DNA of 64,000 nucleotides. Source: DASUPK01 sp963728875. Its GTDB lineage: Bacteria > Actinomycetota > Thermoleophilia > Solirubrobacterales > 70-9. Positions 41,310 through 49,182 of the stretch are shown here, one piece after another. The position numbers and the translations under genes were made by a program. A model generated the notes under the pieces. That model did not search any database and had not been told where the DNA came from. It saw only the letters and a list, made by a program, of their open reading frames with translations. How positions within the stretch are numbered: position 1 is the stretch's first letter; each line of letters opens with the position of its first letter. Where the stretch lies: NCBI GenBank assembly GCA_963728875.1, contig CAVSLJ010000003.1:372001-436000 (forward strand), written 5' to 3'.

Positions 41310-42249
41310 GGGTCAGGACCTCCTTCGCGAGGTCGCGGTACGCGCCCGCGGCCTTCGAGCTTGGGTCGTATTTGAGGACGGACGCCCCCCGGACCGGCGC
41401 CTCGGCGAACTTGATCGCCTTGCGGATCCGCGACTTGAAGACGAGCTCGCCGAAGTTCTCCTCGAGGATCTCCACCGCCTCCTTGGCGTGGACGGTCCGC
41501 GAATCGAGCATCGTCGGCAGGATGCCCTCGATCTCGACGCCGGGGTTGAGGTTCTCCCGGATCATCGTCAGGGTGTTCTGAAGCTGGACGAGTCCTCGCA
41601 TGGAGAGGTACTCGCACTGGACCGGCACGATCACCTTGTCGGCGGCGGTGAGCGCGTTCACGGTCAGCAGGCCGAGGCTCGGCGGGGTGTCGATGCAGAC
41701 GAAGTCGTAGTCGTTGCGGACCTCGTCGAGGCCCTTCTCCAGCGCCCGCTCGCGGCCGATCTGGGTGCTCATCGCGATCTCCGCGCCGGCGAGGTCGATG
41801 GAGGCGACCGCGACGTCGATCTCGCGGTGGGCGATGATCTGGCTGATCGGGTACCGGTGGACGAGGACGTCGAACATGCTCTTCTCGACCTTGTCGGGGT
41901 CGACGCCCTGGGACATGGTCAGGTTGCCCTGCGGGTCCATGTCGACGCAGAGGACGCGGTGGCCCGACTCCTTGAAGGCGACGGCGAGGTTGAGCGCGGT
42001 CGTCGTCTTGGCGACGCCGCCCTTCTGGTTGGCGAAGGCGATCACCTTGGCCGGGCCCTTGTTCTTGGGCTTGTCCGGCTGCTTGGCCTTCGTAGGGGCC
42101 TTGGCGGCGGCCTTCGAAGTCTCCTTGGACTCCTTTGAGTCCTTGCCCTTGTCCTTCTTCTCGGGCGTCGGACCGACGAGGTCCTCGGGCCTCATGCGCC
42201 CGGCCTCATCCACGGTTTGAGAAACCTGCTTTTTGCGGAAACTAGCCAT
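41299..42249 (-). CDS. ParA/MinD-family ATPase (orphan, with Lys-rich N-terminal tail)
   Basis: The 316-residue protein has the deviant Walker A KGGVAKTTTALNLA, VLCVDMDPQGNLT, the Walker B region FVCIDTPPSLGLLTVNAL and the Soj-type QCEYLSMRGLVQL. A ~70-residue Lys/Ser/Asp-rich tail precedes it (KKDKGKDSKESKE). No parB or parS is near, and no amphipathic MinD tail is present at the C-terminus. It shares an operon with ftsZ. ATG 42195 with GAGG upstream is an alternative start that would shorten the tail by 18 residues. Confidence 0.92.
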   Translation of the reverse strand: MASFRKKQVSQTVDEAGRMRPEDLVGPTPEKKDKGKDSKESKETSKAAAKAPTKAKQPDKPKNKGPAKVIAFANQKGGVAKTTTALNLAVAFKESGHRVLCVDMDPQGNLTMSQGVDPDKVEKSMFDVLVHRYPISQIIAHREIDVAVASIDLAGAEIAMSTQIGRERALEKGLDEVRNDYDFVCIDTPPSLGLLTVNALTAADKVIVPVQCEYLSMRGLVQLQNTLTMIRENLNPGVEIEGILPTMLDSRTVHAKEAVEILEENFGELVFKSRIRKAIKFAEAPVRGASVLKYDPSSKAAGAYRDLAKEVLTHGS

Positions 42250-42312
42250 CTAGGCGGGCTAATTCGCAGGCGAGGACCGCTTTCCTTCTTCCGCTTGGGA
42301 GAATCCGCCCGT

Positions 42313-43233
42313 ATGCCCGAGCTACTCGACAAACGACTCGTGTTCGTGACCGGCAAGGGAGGCGTGGGCAAGTCGACGATCTCCATCGCGCTGGGCATGG
42401 CTGCGGCGAATCGGGGCCAGCGGACGATCGTCTGCGAGATCGGCGGCCAGGAGACCGCCTCACGCGTCTTCAGGCGCGCCGAGATCGGCTTCAACGAGGT
42501 CGAGGTGGCGGACAACCTCTGGGCGATCTCGATCGACCCCGATCACTCCCTGCGCGAGTACCTGCTGCTCCAGCTCAAGGTCCGCGCCATGCGCGACCTG
42601 CTCGTTCGCTCTCGAATCTTCAACTACCTGGCCGCCGCGACCCCCGGCCTCAAGGAGCTGGTCACGATCGGGAAGATCTGGGAGCTCGCCCAGCCCGATC
42701 GCAAGGTGAAGAAGGCGCAGGAGTACGACCTGGTGATCGTCGACGCCCCCGCCACCGGTCACGGGATCGGCTTCCTGCAGACCCCCCGCACCTTCGCCGG
42801 CATCGCCCGCGTGGGCCCGATCCACTCCCAGGCCGAGGAGCTCGACCGCTTCATCACCGACCACGATTCGACCGGCGTCGCGATCGTCTCGCTCCCCGAG
42901 GAGATGCCCGTCAACGAGTCGGCCTCCCTCGAGGATTCGCTGACCGGCGACATCGGGATGGCCGTCGACCGCGTCTACATGAACGCCCTCTACCCCGAGC
43001 GCTTCTCGAAGGGCGACGCCTCCGAGCTCGAGCGCGCCCTCGATCAGGCCGACGGGCCGGCGAAGGCGGCCGTGCGGGCGGCCCTCTCGGAGTTCCGGCG
43101 CTCGCGCTCGCAGCGTGAGCAGCTGCAGCGCCTGAAGCGGGCCGTCTCGACGCCGGTCAAGACCCTTCCCTTCATCTTCAAGCCCCAGCTCGACCTGCCC
43201 TCGCTCGAGCGGCTCTCGGGCGCCCTCGTCTGA
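42313..43233 (+). CDS. Get3/ArsA-type ATPase, first of a pair (BagA/Rv3679-like)
   Basis: ATG 42313 gives 306 residues: MPELLDKRLVFVTGKGGVGK with the two-Lys P-loop, CEIGGQETASRVF where ArsA has DPAHS, and LVIVDAPATGHGIGFLQTP. These proteins form heterodimers with the overlapping downstream paralogue; the mycobacterial pair Rv3679/Rv3680 has been named BagA/BagB for similarity to Get3. In this subunit the DxxH-type switch I is altered, so the second subunit may carry most of the hydrolysis. It is divergent from parA with 63 bases between them. Confidence 0.88.
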   Translation: MPELLDKRLVFVTGKGGVGKSTISIALGMAAANRGQRTIVCEIGGQETASRVFRRAEIGFNEVEVADNLWAISIDPDHSLREYLLLQLKVRAMRDLLVRSRIFNYLAAATPGLKELVTIGKIWELAQPDRKVKKAQEYDLVIVDAPATGHGIGFLQTPRTFAGIARVGPIHSQAEELDRFITDHDSTGVAIVSLPEEMPVNESASLEDSLTGDIGMAVDRVYMNALYPERFSKGDASELERALDQADGPAKAAVRAALSEFRRSRSQREQLQRLKRAVSTPVKTLPFIFKPQLDLPSLERLSGALV

Positions 43234-44378
43234 TGCCGTCCATCACCGACATCGTCGAGGGGCGCGGGATCTGCATCTGCGCAGGGTCGGGCGGCGTGGG
43301 CAAGACCACCACCTCCGCTGCGATGGCGGCCGGTCTCGCCGCGCGCGGCCAGAGGGTCTGCGTGCTGACGATCGATCCCGCCAAGCGGCTCGCCGACTCC
43401 CTCGGGCTGAAGGAGCTCGAGAACACGCCCAGGCAGGTCGACCCGAAGCTGTTCGAGCCCTGCGGGATCGAGATGAAGGGCGAGCTCTGGGCGATGATGC
43501 TCGACGCCAAGGCGACCTTCGACGACCTGGTGCGCAAGCACGCACCGGACGCCGAGACGCGCGACCGCATCCTCGAGAACCGGATCTACCGCCAGCTCTC
43601 CAACGCCCTGGCCGGCTCCCAGGAGTACATGGCGATGGAGAAGCTCTTCGAGATCCATCAGGAGGGCCTCTACGACTTCCTGGTCCTCGATACCCCCCCG
43701 TCGCGCAACGCGCTCGACTTCCTGGACGCTCCCAAGCGCCTCACGCAGTTCATCGAGGGTCGTGGGATGCAGATGTTCATGAAGCCGACCGGGTTCGCCA
43801 CCAAGGTCGTCGGCCGCGGCAGCTCGATGGCGATGAGCGTGCTGAAGCGGGTCACCGGCCTCGACCTGCTCACCGACCTGAGCGAGTTCTTCCAGGCCTT
43901 CAGCGGCATGGTCGACGGCTTCCGCGAGCGCGCCAAGCGGGTCTCCGAGCTGCTCTCCGATCCGGCGACCACCTTCGTGGTCGTCTGCGGCCCCCAGGGC
44001 GAGCCCGTCAACGAGGCCGTCTATTTCCACCGCAAGCTCGTCGAGGCGAAGCTCCCCGTGGGCGGCGTGATCGTCAACAAGGTCCACTACGAGGCCGACG
44101 AGGAGGCCGAGGGAGAGGCGGAGGCGGACCTTCATGGCCTGCTCGACGACGACCTCGCGGAGCGCGTCGCCCAGAACTTCGCCGACTATCAGGCGCTGGC
44201 GCAGCGCGATGCCCGGAACGTGGAGCATTTGAGCCGCGAGCTCAATCCGAAGGCGGTGATCCGCGTCCCGTATCTGGATGAGGACGTCCACGACCTCGAA
44301 GCCCTGCTCAAGATCGACCGCTACCTGTTCGCGACCGAGGAGCAGCGGGAGGAGCTGGCTGCCAGCGGCGCCGCTTAG
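43233..44378 (+). CDS. Get3/ArsA-type ATPase, second of a pair (BagB/Rv3680-like)
   Basis: The 381-residue ATPase starts inside the stop of the first gene (TGATG). P-loop CAGSGGVGKTTTSAAMA, LTIDPAKRLADSLG (the ArsA/Get3 switch I with DPAKRLA), FLVLDTPPSRNALDFLDAP and a Met-rich helix region (GMQMFMKPTGF, SSMAMSVLKRV) that in Get3 binds the tail-anchor of client proteins. No CxxC for zinc is visible. It is probably a chaperone or sorting ATPase in a heterodimer with its neighbour. Clients in bacteria are not established. Confidence 0.9.
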   Translation: MPSITDIVEGRGICICAGSGGVGKTTTSAAMAAGLAARGQRVCVLTIDPAKRLADSLGLKELENTPRQVDPKLFEPCGIEMKGELWAMMLDAKATFDDLVRKHAPDAETRDRILENRIYRQLSNALAGSQEYMAMEKLFEIHQEGLYDFLVLDTPPSRNALDFLDAPKRLTQFIEGRGMQMFMKPTGFATKVVGRGSSMAMSVLKRVTGLDLLTDLSEFFQAFSGMVDGFRERAKRVSELLSDPATTFVVVCGPQGEPVNEAVYFHRKLVEAKLPVGGVIVNKVHYEADEEAEGEAEADLHGLLDDDLAERVAQNFADYQALAQRDARNVEHLSRELNPKAVIRVPYLDEDVHDLEALLKIDRYLFATEEQREELAASGAA

Positions 44379-46064
44379 TCAGCCCGAGCGCTTGCGCTCG
44401 TAGCGAAGCTCGCCCACCGACCAGTCGGTGGCGTCGGGAACCGGGAAGAGGTAGCGGACCCGGTCCTTCGAGGGCTCGCGGTTCTCATGATCCTTGCGCC
44501 TGGGCTTGGCGAAGGCGGGCCATTCCGGCTCGCCGTCGCCGGCGCTGAACCAATCGGCACGACCCCCGTTGTCGTCGGGCGGTGTCGGAGCGCGATGGTC
44601 GCCGTCGGCGCTCATGATCTCTGGAAGTTCGACGTCGTCGACGACGATCCTCGTCGTCAGTTGCCGATCCTCCTCGGCCCCGCGGACGGACAAACCGTCC
44701 ATTTGGTTCGTCTCCGGCCCATCGTCGGTTTCCGCCTTGTGAACGGAGATCTCCTCGTCGCCGATGTTCCCGTCGGCGATCGCCGACAGGTCGAGGGCGT
44801 CGTCGGGCGTCGGGTCCGGGAGCCGCCATTCGGCGGTCTCGCCGATGCCCGGCGTCTCGACGTGGGTCGCCGAAAGACCCTCGGAGAGCAGGACCTCGTC
44901 AGCTGCGGCCCTCAGGTCTCCTCCCAGCTCTCCGGTGGCAAGTCCCTTGAGCAGGCGCCGCAGGAGCTCCTCGAGCTCCGCGATCACGTCCAGCGGCGAG
45001 GCGCCGGCCACCGGCCGATAGCGGCCACCGCTCATCAGCTTTCGCTCGATCGCCAGCCCACGCTCGACCGTGACACGGCCCTGCTCGCGCTCGTACGGCT
45101 CGCAGGCGAGCGCGGCGACGCGCGCGGACATCGTGGTGCGTGAGGCTCCCCCGCCCTCCAGCAGCCCTCGGAGGGCGAGCAGGTAGTCGCTCAGCGCCTC
45201 GATCAGCGATCCGCGCTCGGCGCCCAGCTCAAAGCGGGAGGCGGCCCAGTCGAGCGAGGGCAGTCGCGAGCCGCGCTCGTTGAGCGTGCGCGCGAAGCTC
45301 TCCAGCTCGGGAACCTCGTTGCCGGTCAGGCGGTAGCCGCCCTGCCGCGGGCGACTCGCCCCGGTTCCGAACCGCTCCCAGCCGCCCGACCGCTTGGCCC
45401 AGCCGTGGGACGCGAGCCCGACGGCGCCCGGCCTGAACAGCCGCATCGTGCGCAGCGCGCGCCTCAGGTCGTCCGCGACGGCGGCGGCCGGCGCGACTGC
45501 GGCGAGGCCGCAACTCAAGCACGCGAGAAAGCCGGCCTTCCCGTTGCCACCGGACCTCGTTGCATCCACCGCATCGATCGGTGCGTCGTCGACCAGGTCG
45601 GCGCGCACGATCCGTACCCCATCAAGCTCCATTTCGTCCTTCGGCATGTGAAAGCCGACCAGCGGGACGATCACCTCTCCGGCGGGCGTCGCCTCGTCGG
45701 AGTCCGAGCTGATCGTCGCGAGCACCGCGTTGATGGCGCCCTGCAGCCGGTCGCCGGCGATGTCGAACTCGGTCTTCCCCTCCCAGAGCCCGACCATGAA
45801 CCCGATCGCGGCCTCCTCACCGGCGATCTCACGCACCTCGATGAACGCCTCGAGGCGCCGAAGCTCGGCGAGGTGCCGCTCGATGAACTGCCCCGTCAGG
45901 GGGGCGTAGGAGTACATCGGCAATGGCCCGTCATCCGTCGGCTCAAGGTCGAAGGGCATCTCCGCCCCACTGGCCAGCAGCTCCTCGAACACGTCAGCCG
46001 CCTCGACGGCGAGGCGCCTCAGCGCCTCCTCGAGTCTCTCGGTTGTGCTCTCAAGTGTCGTCAC
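44379..46064 (-). CDS. Large soluble hypothetical protein, possible HEPN-like middle domain
   Basis: I do not recognise this 561-residue protein. Its N-terminal ~200 residues are mixed alpha/beta with acidic patches. The middle (PGAVGLASHGWAKRSGGWERFG, YRLTGNEVPELESFARTL, then RFELGAERGSLIEALSDYLLALRGLLEGGG and EREQGRVTVERGLAIERKLMSGG) reminds me of the Apea-like HEPN arrangement, but the RNase motif Rx4-6H is not present. The C-terminal ~150 residues are acidic and likely disordered, ending basic. Its stop is adjacent to the convergent bagB-like stop codon. The start is GTG 46064. Confidence 0.7.
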   Translation of the reverse strand: MTTLESTTERLEEALRRLAVEAADVFEELLASGAEMPFDLEPTDDGPLPMYSYAPLTGQFIERHLAELRRLEAFIEVREIAGEEAAIGFMVGLWEGKTEFDIAGDRLQGAINAVLATISSDSDEATPAGEVIVPLVGFHMPKDEMELDGVRIVRADLVDDAPIDAVDATRSGGNGKAGFLACLSCGLAAVAPAAAVADDLRRALRTMRLFRPGAVGLASHGWAKRSGGWERFGTGASRPRQGGYRLTGNEVPELESFARTLNERGSRLPSLDWAASRFELGAERGSLIEALSDYLLALRGLLEGGGASRTTMSARVAALACEPYEREQGRVTVERGLAIERKLMSGGRYRPVAGASPLDVIAELEELLRRLLKGLATGELGGDLRAAADEVLLSEGLSATHVETPGIGETAEWRLPDPTPDDALDLSAIADGNIGDEEISVHKAETDDGPETNQMDGLSVRGAEEDRQLTTRIVVDDVELPEIMSADGDHRAPTPPDDNGGRADWFSAGDGEPEWPAFAKPRRKDHENREPSKDRVRYLFPVPDATDWSVGELRYERKRSG

Positions 46065-46118
46065 GCAAGTCGGATTCGCCCGTCCTCAGGGGGCTTCCTG
46101 CGTGTGACAGAGGAGTTG

Positions 46119-46301
46119 CAAAGACCAAAACCGGCAATGAAGGTGGCCCGTCCCGGCGGTTAGGCATCTCACGGGGAGTTTCGAAGGATTGTGGTCGCCA
46201 TAACGCGCAAATCCTTCGAAACTCTCCTTGCGAGTCCTACGGCGCGCCCCGATGCGCATCGCCCTACGGGCCCTCCCCCTTCATTGCCGATTTGGACTTT
46301 G
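46119..46301. repeat. Nested 183-bp inverted repeat between two minus-strand genes
   Basis: Inner arms GAGTTTCGAAGGATT (46176-46190) and its perfect complement (46210-46224) enclose a 19-base loop. Further out CGGCAATGAAGG (46132-46143) pairs with 46278-46289, and CAAAGACCAAA (46119-46129) pairs with 46291-46301 with one change. The arms differ in the middle (32 against 53 bases), so this is an inverted pair of related units rather than one simple hairpin. No gene is seen in 46065-46311. It could be a MITE-like element or the source of a structured RNA. Confidence 0.7.
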
Positions 46302-46311
46302 ACTGTCGGCC

Positions 46312-46650
46312 CTAGACCGCGGCGCCGACGGGCTCGCGCTCGTCGACGGGCAGCCACTGCCGCCCGTAGCGGCGCATGTCCTCGATCAGCGGAACCAGGG
46401 CCGTGCCCTTGTCGGTCAGCTGATAGGTCACGCGCGGGGGAACCTCGGGGAAGGTGCGGCGCTCGACGATGCCCTGCTCCTCGAGTGCCCTCAGGCGCAG
46501 GGAGAGGGTCCTGGGGCTGATGCCCTCCAGGGAGCGCTCCAGCTCACAGAACCGGAGCGAGGAGTCCGCCAGGTCGCGGATGATGAGGAGAGTCCACTTG
46601 CCGGAGATGACCTCCGCCGTCCGGCAGACGGGACATTCGCGGTCGACCAC
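46312..46650 (-). CDS. HxlR-family transcriptional regulator
   Basis: The 112-residue winged-helix regulator begins MVDRECPVCRTAEVISGKW (conserved Cys with a second one in CPVC) and continues TLLIIRDLADSSLRFCEL, GISPRTLSLRLRALEEQG (recognition helix) and YQLTDKGTALVPLI. The start is GTG 46650, 7 bases after TATCCT, so the mRNA is probably leaderless. A dyad of the same 5-5-5 design as at the other HxlR gene sits just upstream, indicating autoregulation. The neighbouring pilus operon ends 50 bases further upstream on the same strand. Confidence 0.92.
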   Translation of the reverse strand: MVDRECPVCRTAEVISGKWTLLIIRDLADSSLRFCELERSLEGISPRTLSLRLRALEEQGIVERRTFPEVPPRVTYQLTDKGTALVPLIEDMRRYGRQWLPVDEREPVGAAV

Positions 46651-46657
46651 GCGGCCC

Positions 46658-46682
46658 AGGATAGCGTCAAAGCTTTACTTTG
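46658..46682 (-). promoter_or_regulatory. Leaderless promoter and dyad operator of the HxlR gene
   Basis: TATCCT (46663-46658) precedes the GTG start by 7 bases. CAAAG-CTTTA-CTTTG (46668-46682) is a perfect 5-5-5 dyad that ends five bases before that box and so covers the -35 region, as expected for an autorepressor site. Confidence 0.55.
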
Positions 46683-46700
46683 TGAAGCGCTGGCCGAGGC
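46683..46700. other. Short intergenic gap
   Basis: The gap between the pilus operon's last stop codon and the HxlR operator is 18 bases; there is no visible terminator for the pilus transcript, which probably reads into the HxlR gene. Confidence 0.3.
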
Positions 46701-47483
46701 TCAGCCGGGAGGCTGCGAGCTGTTCACGCGCTTGATCTTCGTGACCTGCAGGTGGTAGGTCTTGCCGTCGGGACCGTAGAGCAGGTCGGCGCCCGCCCCG
46801 GCGTTCAGACCAAGCAGCTGGCAGGCATCGGCGCTCGGGAAGCAGACGCCGTTTCCGCCCACGCTCGTCACGTCCTTCGAGACCAGGAAGAGCGCCTGAG
46901 TGCCGCCCGAAGCGGTGCCCATGTAGACCAGCACCGGCGTGGCCTGGGTCGGCAGGAACTGGAACTGCGTGAGGCTGTTGAGTGCGGCCGGCGTCCCGCC
47001 GTCGCTCACGGTGACGTCGGTCAGGTAATAGGTGTAGAGGGTCTGGGTCTTGCCGCCCGAGTTGCCGTTTCCACCCTTGCCGCCGTTCCCGCTGCCGCCG
47101 CTCGATCCGGTGTTCCCGCCGACGGGACCCGTCGAGGAGGTCACGGAATCCAGGGCTGTGCTTGACCCCGACGAGGACTCGGTCTTGTCGCTGACGGTGT
47201 ACTGCTGAACGAACGGGTTCTTGGGGCCGAGGTCATTCAATCTCTTCTTCAGGTTGCGGACGCCGGGGTGGTAGGAGACGACCGCGTTCTCGGCCTCGGG
47301 TGCGCTGGGGACCGCAGCCGGCGCGCTCAGGCTGACATCCGGCCCCTTGGATCCGGACCCCGAAATCAAGATCGGTACCGCGATCATCCCGACGACCAGC
47401 ATTGCCACGACCGGCAGCAGGTTGCGGCTGCGCAGGTCGTAGACCAGATCGCCGAAGAACTTGTTCACCTTCCAGCCCTTCAC
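46701..47483 (-). CDS. Pilus assembly protein in PilP position (single N-terminal membrane helix)
   Basis: The 260-residue protein has a cytoplasmic start, a membrane helix (LLPVVAMLVVGMIAVPILIS) and an exported part with a long Gly/Ser/Asn-rich linker (NTGSSGGSGNGGKGGNGNSG) and a C-terminal beta-rich domain (YTYYLTDVTVSDGG, PVLVYMGTASGG, GKTYHLQVTKIKRVN). It overlaps pilO by four bases and is the last gene of the pilMNO operon, where PilP lies in diderms. The pattern FQFLPTQATPVLVYMG and the disulfide-spaced Cys pair CFPSADAC are notable. Since no PilQ secretin is needed in a monoderm, its role may differ from PilP. Confidence 0.7.
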   Translation of the reverse strand: MKGWKVNKFFGDLVYDLRSRNLLPVVAMLVVGMIAVPILISGSGSKGPDVSLSAPAAVPSAPEAENAVVSYHPGVRNLKKRLNDLGPKNPFVQQYTVSDKTESSSGSSTALDSVTSSTGPVGGNTGSSGGSGNGGKGGNGNSGGKTQTLYTYYLTDVTVSDGGTPAALNSLTQFQFLPTQATPVLVYMGTASGGTQALFLVSKDVTSVGGNGVCFPSADACQLLGLNAGAGADLLYGPDGKTYHLQVTKIKRVNSSQPPG

Positions 47484-48391
47484 TTGGCCACCACCGCGCT
47501 CGCGGGCTGAGCCTGGGCCGCTCCCGGGCTGGCAGGGGCCGGAGCGCTGGGACTGGCTCCGAGCGTCAGGCCCTGGTCGGCGGGCGTCGCGTAGGTCGTC
47601 ACCGCAAAGCTCGCCTTGAGCTCGGGCGAGGAGCCCGGGTGGCCGCCGTTGAGAACGAACCCGTCGATCGTGAACAGTCGCCCGTCAGGGGTCAGGCGAA
47701 GGCCACTGTCCGTCGGCTGAACGAGGTCGTCGACGCCGCCGATGAAGTTCGAGATGTCGAAGAACCCGCCCCTGAACTTGAGCGTGTACGGGAGCGTGGG
47801 GAAGCCGGCCGGCCCGACCACGGCGCCGATCGGAAGGGCGGCGGCGGACGACTCGGTCGCGGGCACCGGCGTGGCGGCGGTGGAGGCCGACGTGCCCGCC
47901 GTGGCGCCGCCGCCCGTCGAGTTGACCGAGCTGGTCGAGGGTGACCCGGTCGTGGATGCCGGTGGGGTCGTCGAGCCCCCGGAAGAGGCCGTGCTGGAGG
48001 TTGACGGGGTGCTGGTCGCGGCTCCGGTGCTCGCACTGCTTCCGCTCCCCGCCGATCCCGCGTCCCCGCCCAGCTCGATGGAGCGGAAGTCCAAATCGTT
48101 ATGGTCGGAGATCGAACTGAGCTGCACCAGCATCGAAGCGGTGTCGGCCTGCGCCGGAACGGCCTTGCCCAGCACGACGAGGCGCCCGTAGTAGCGCGGG
48201 AACTCCTTCCGCGCCTGTTCCGCGTAGCTCGCCACCGACTCCTGCTGCGAGATCGAGGCGTGAATCTGGTCGATCTGATCGTTCAGTTCGCTCGCCTTCT
48301 GGCGCTGCGGGGCCAGGAGGAGCATGTAGAAGCCGATCGCAAACACGACGACCAGGACTCCGAAGACGATTCCCTTATCGCTGACCTTCAT
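47480..48391 (-). CDS. pilO: Type IV pilus inner-membrane alignment protein PilO-like
   Basis: The 303-residue protein has one N-terminal helix (GIVFGVLVVVFAIGFYMLLL), a coiled coil (QRQKASELNDQIDQIHASI) and a ferredoxin-like fold typical of PilO (FPRYYGRLVVLGKAVPAQAD, LVQLSSISDHNDLDFRSIEL and YTLKFRGGFFDISNFIGGVD). A Ser/Thr/Gly-rich linker of about 70 residues (TGAATSTPSTSSTASSG) interrupts the domain, which is longer than in classic PilO. It should pair with PilN and transmit signals from PilM and the ATPases to the pilus. Confidence 0.85.
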   Translation of the reverse strand: MKVSDKGIVFGVLVVVFAIGFYMLLLAPQRQKASELNDQIDQIHASISQQESVASYAEQARKEFPRYYGRLVVLGKAVPAQADTASMLVQLSSISDHNDLDFRSIELGGDAGSAGSGSSASTGAATSTPSTSSTASSGGSTTPPASTTGSPSTSSVNSTGGGATAGTSASTAATPVPATESSAAALPIGAVVGPAGFPTLPYTLKFRGGFFDISNFIGGVDDLVQPTDSGLRLTPDGRLFTIDGFVLNGGHPGSSPELKASFAVTTYATPADQGLTLGASPSAPAPASPGAAQAQPASAVVAK

Positions 48392-48393
48392 GA

Positions 48394-49176
48394 TCAGCCT
48401 CCCGCCGATGGGGTCGCGGTGGACTGGGAGGCGACCTGGGAGGACGCCGTCGTGGCCAGCGAAGACGGCACGGATGGCGTCGTCGTCGCGCCTGCGGGGG
48501 CGGCAACCGAGTCAAAAGCGACGACGATCTCGAACTTGGCGAGGAAGTCGTTCGTCCGGCATTCGGTCGTGGTGTCCTCGCCTGCGCCGGAGGTCACCGA
48601 GGCACCGCTGGCGGAGCCGAGGTCATCCACCTTCGCCGACTGCTGGAGGCCGACGCGGGTGACGCCATCGATCTCCTCCAGGCTGGAGACAAGCCCGGCC
48701 ACCGCGTCCTGGCTTGGCGCGCAACCGACGAGTTCCAGCGCGGGGCCTGAGACGTCGTCGCGGATGCTGATCTCGGGCCCGTCGGGAACGGACACCTGGG
48801 GGTTGACGGTGCCCTGGAGCTGGACGAGCCAGATGTCGGACGGGACCACGCGCGCGAGCTCGTTGAGCACGCGCTGCCAGTCGAAGCGGCTCTGGGCGAG
48901 GCTGGTGATGGTGGAGGAGCGCTGGTCCTGGACCGCCCGGAAGTTGGCGAACGCCTGCAGGCTCTGAGCCTTTGCCTCCGCCTGCTGGGCCTGGACCTGC
49001 AGCTTCACCACCTCCGACTTGCGGTCGGAGACTTGCTTGCTGGTGAAGGCCAGAGCGATGATCCCCAGCAGGGCGAGGGCGAGGGCGCCGATCAGGACGT
49101 AAGAGAAGGCACCCGTCCGCATCGTGCCGCGGTCGCTGCCTCGCTCATCGGGTGGGATCAGGTTGACGGGACGCAT
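48394..49176 (-). CDS. pilN: Type IV pilus assembly protein PilN-like
   Basis: The 260-residue protein begins MRPVNLIPPDERG, the conserved cytoplasmic PilN peptide that binds PilM (consensus NLLPxxE). A membrane helix (AFSYVLIGALALALLGIIAL) and coiled coil (KSEVVKLQVQAQQAEAKAQ) follow, then FDWQRVLNELARVVPSDIWL, the PilN periplasmic-type fold. It starts six bases after pilM and two bases before pilO. The C-terminal tail is Ser/Thr/Ala-rich and probably unstructured. Confidence 0.9.
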   Translation of the reverse strand: MRPVNLIPPDERGSDRGTMRTGAFSYVLIGALALALLGIIALAFTSKQVSDRKSEVVKLQVQAQQAEAKAQSLQAFANFRAVQDQRSSTITSLAQSRFDWQRVLNELARVVPSDIWLVQLQGTVNPQVSVPDGPEISIRDDVSGPALELVGCAPSQDAVAGLVSSLEEIDGVTRVGLQQSAKVDDLGSASGASVTSGAGEDTTTECRTNDFLAKFEIVVAFDSVAAPAGATTTPSVPSSLATTASSQVASQSTATPSAGG

Positions 49177-49182
49177 CTCGGA

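Noticed and set aside
46119..46301. Insertion sequence with terminal inverted repeats
   Set aside because: There is no room for a transposase between the arms and no target duplication was found; kept only as an inverted repeat.
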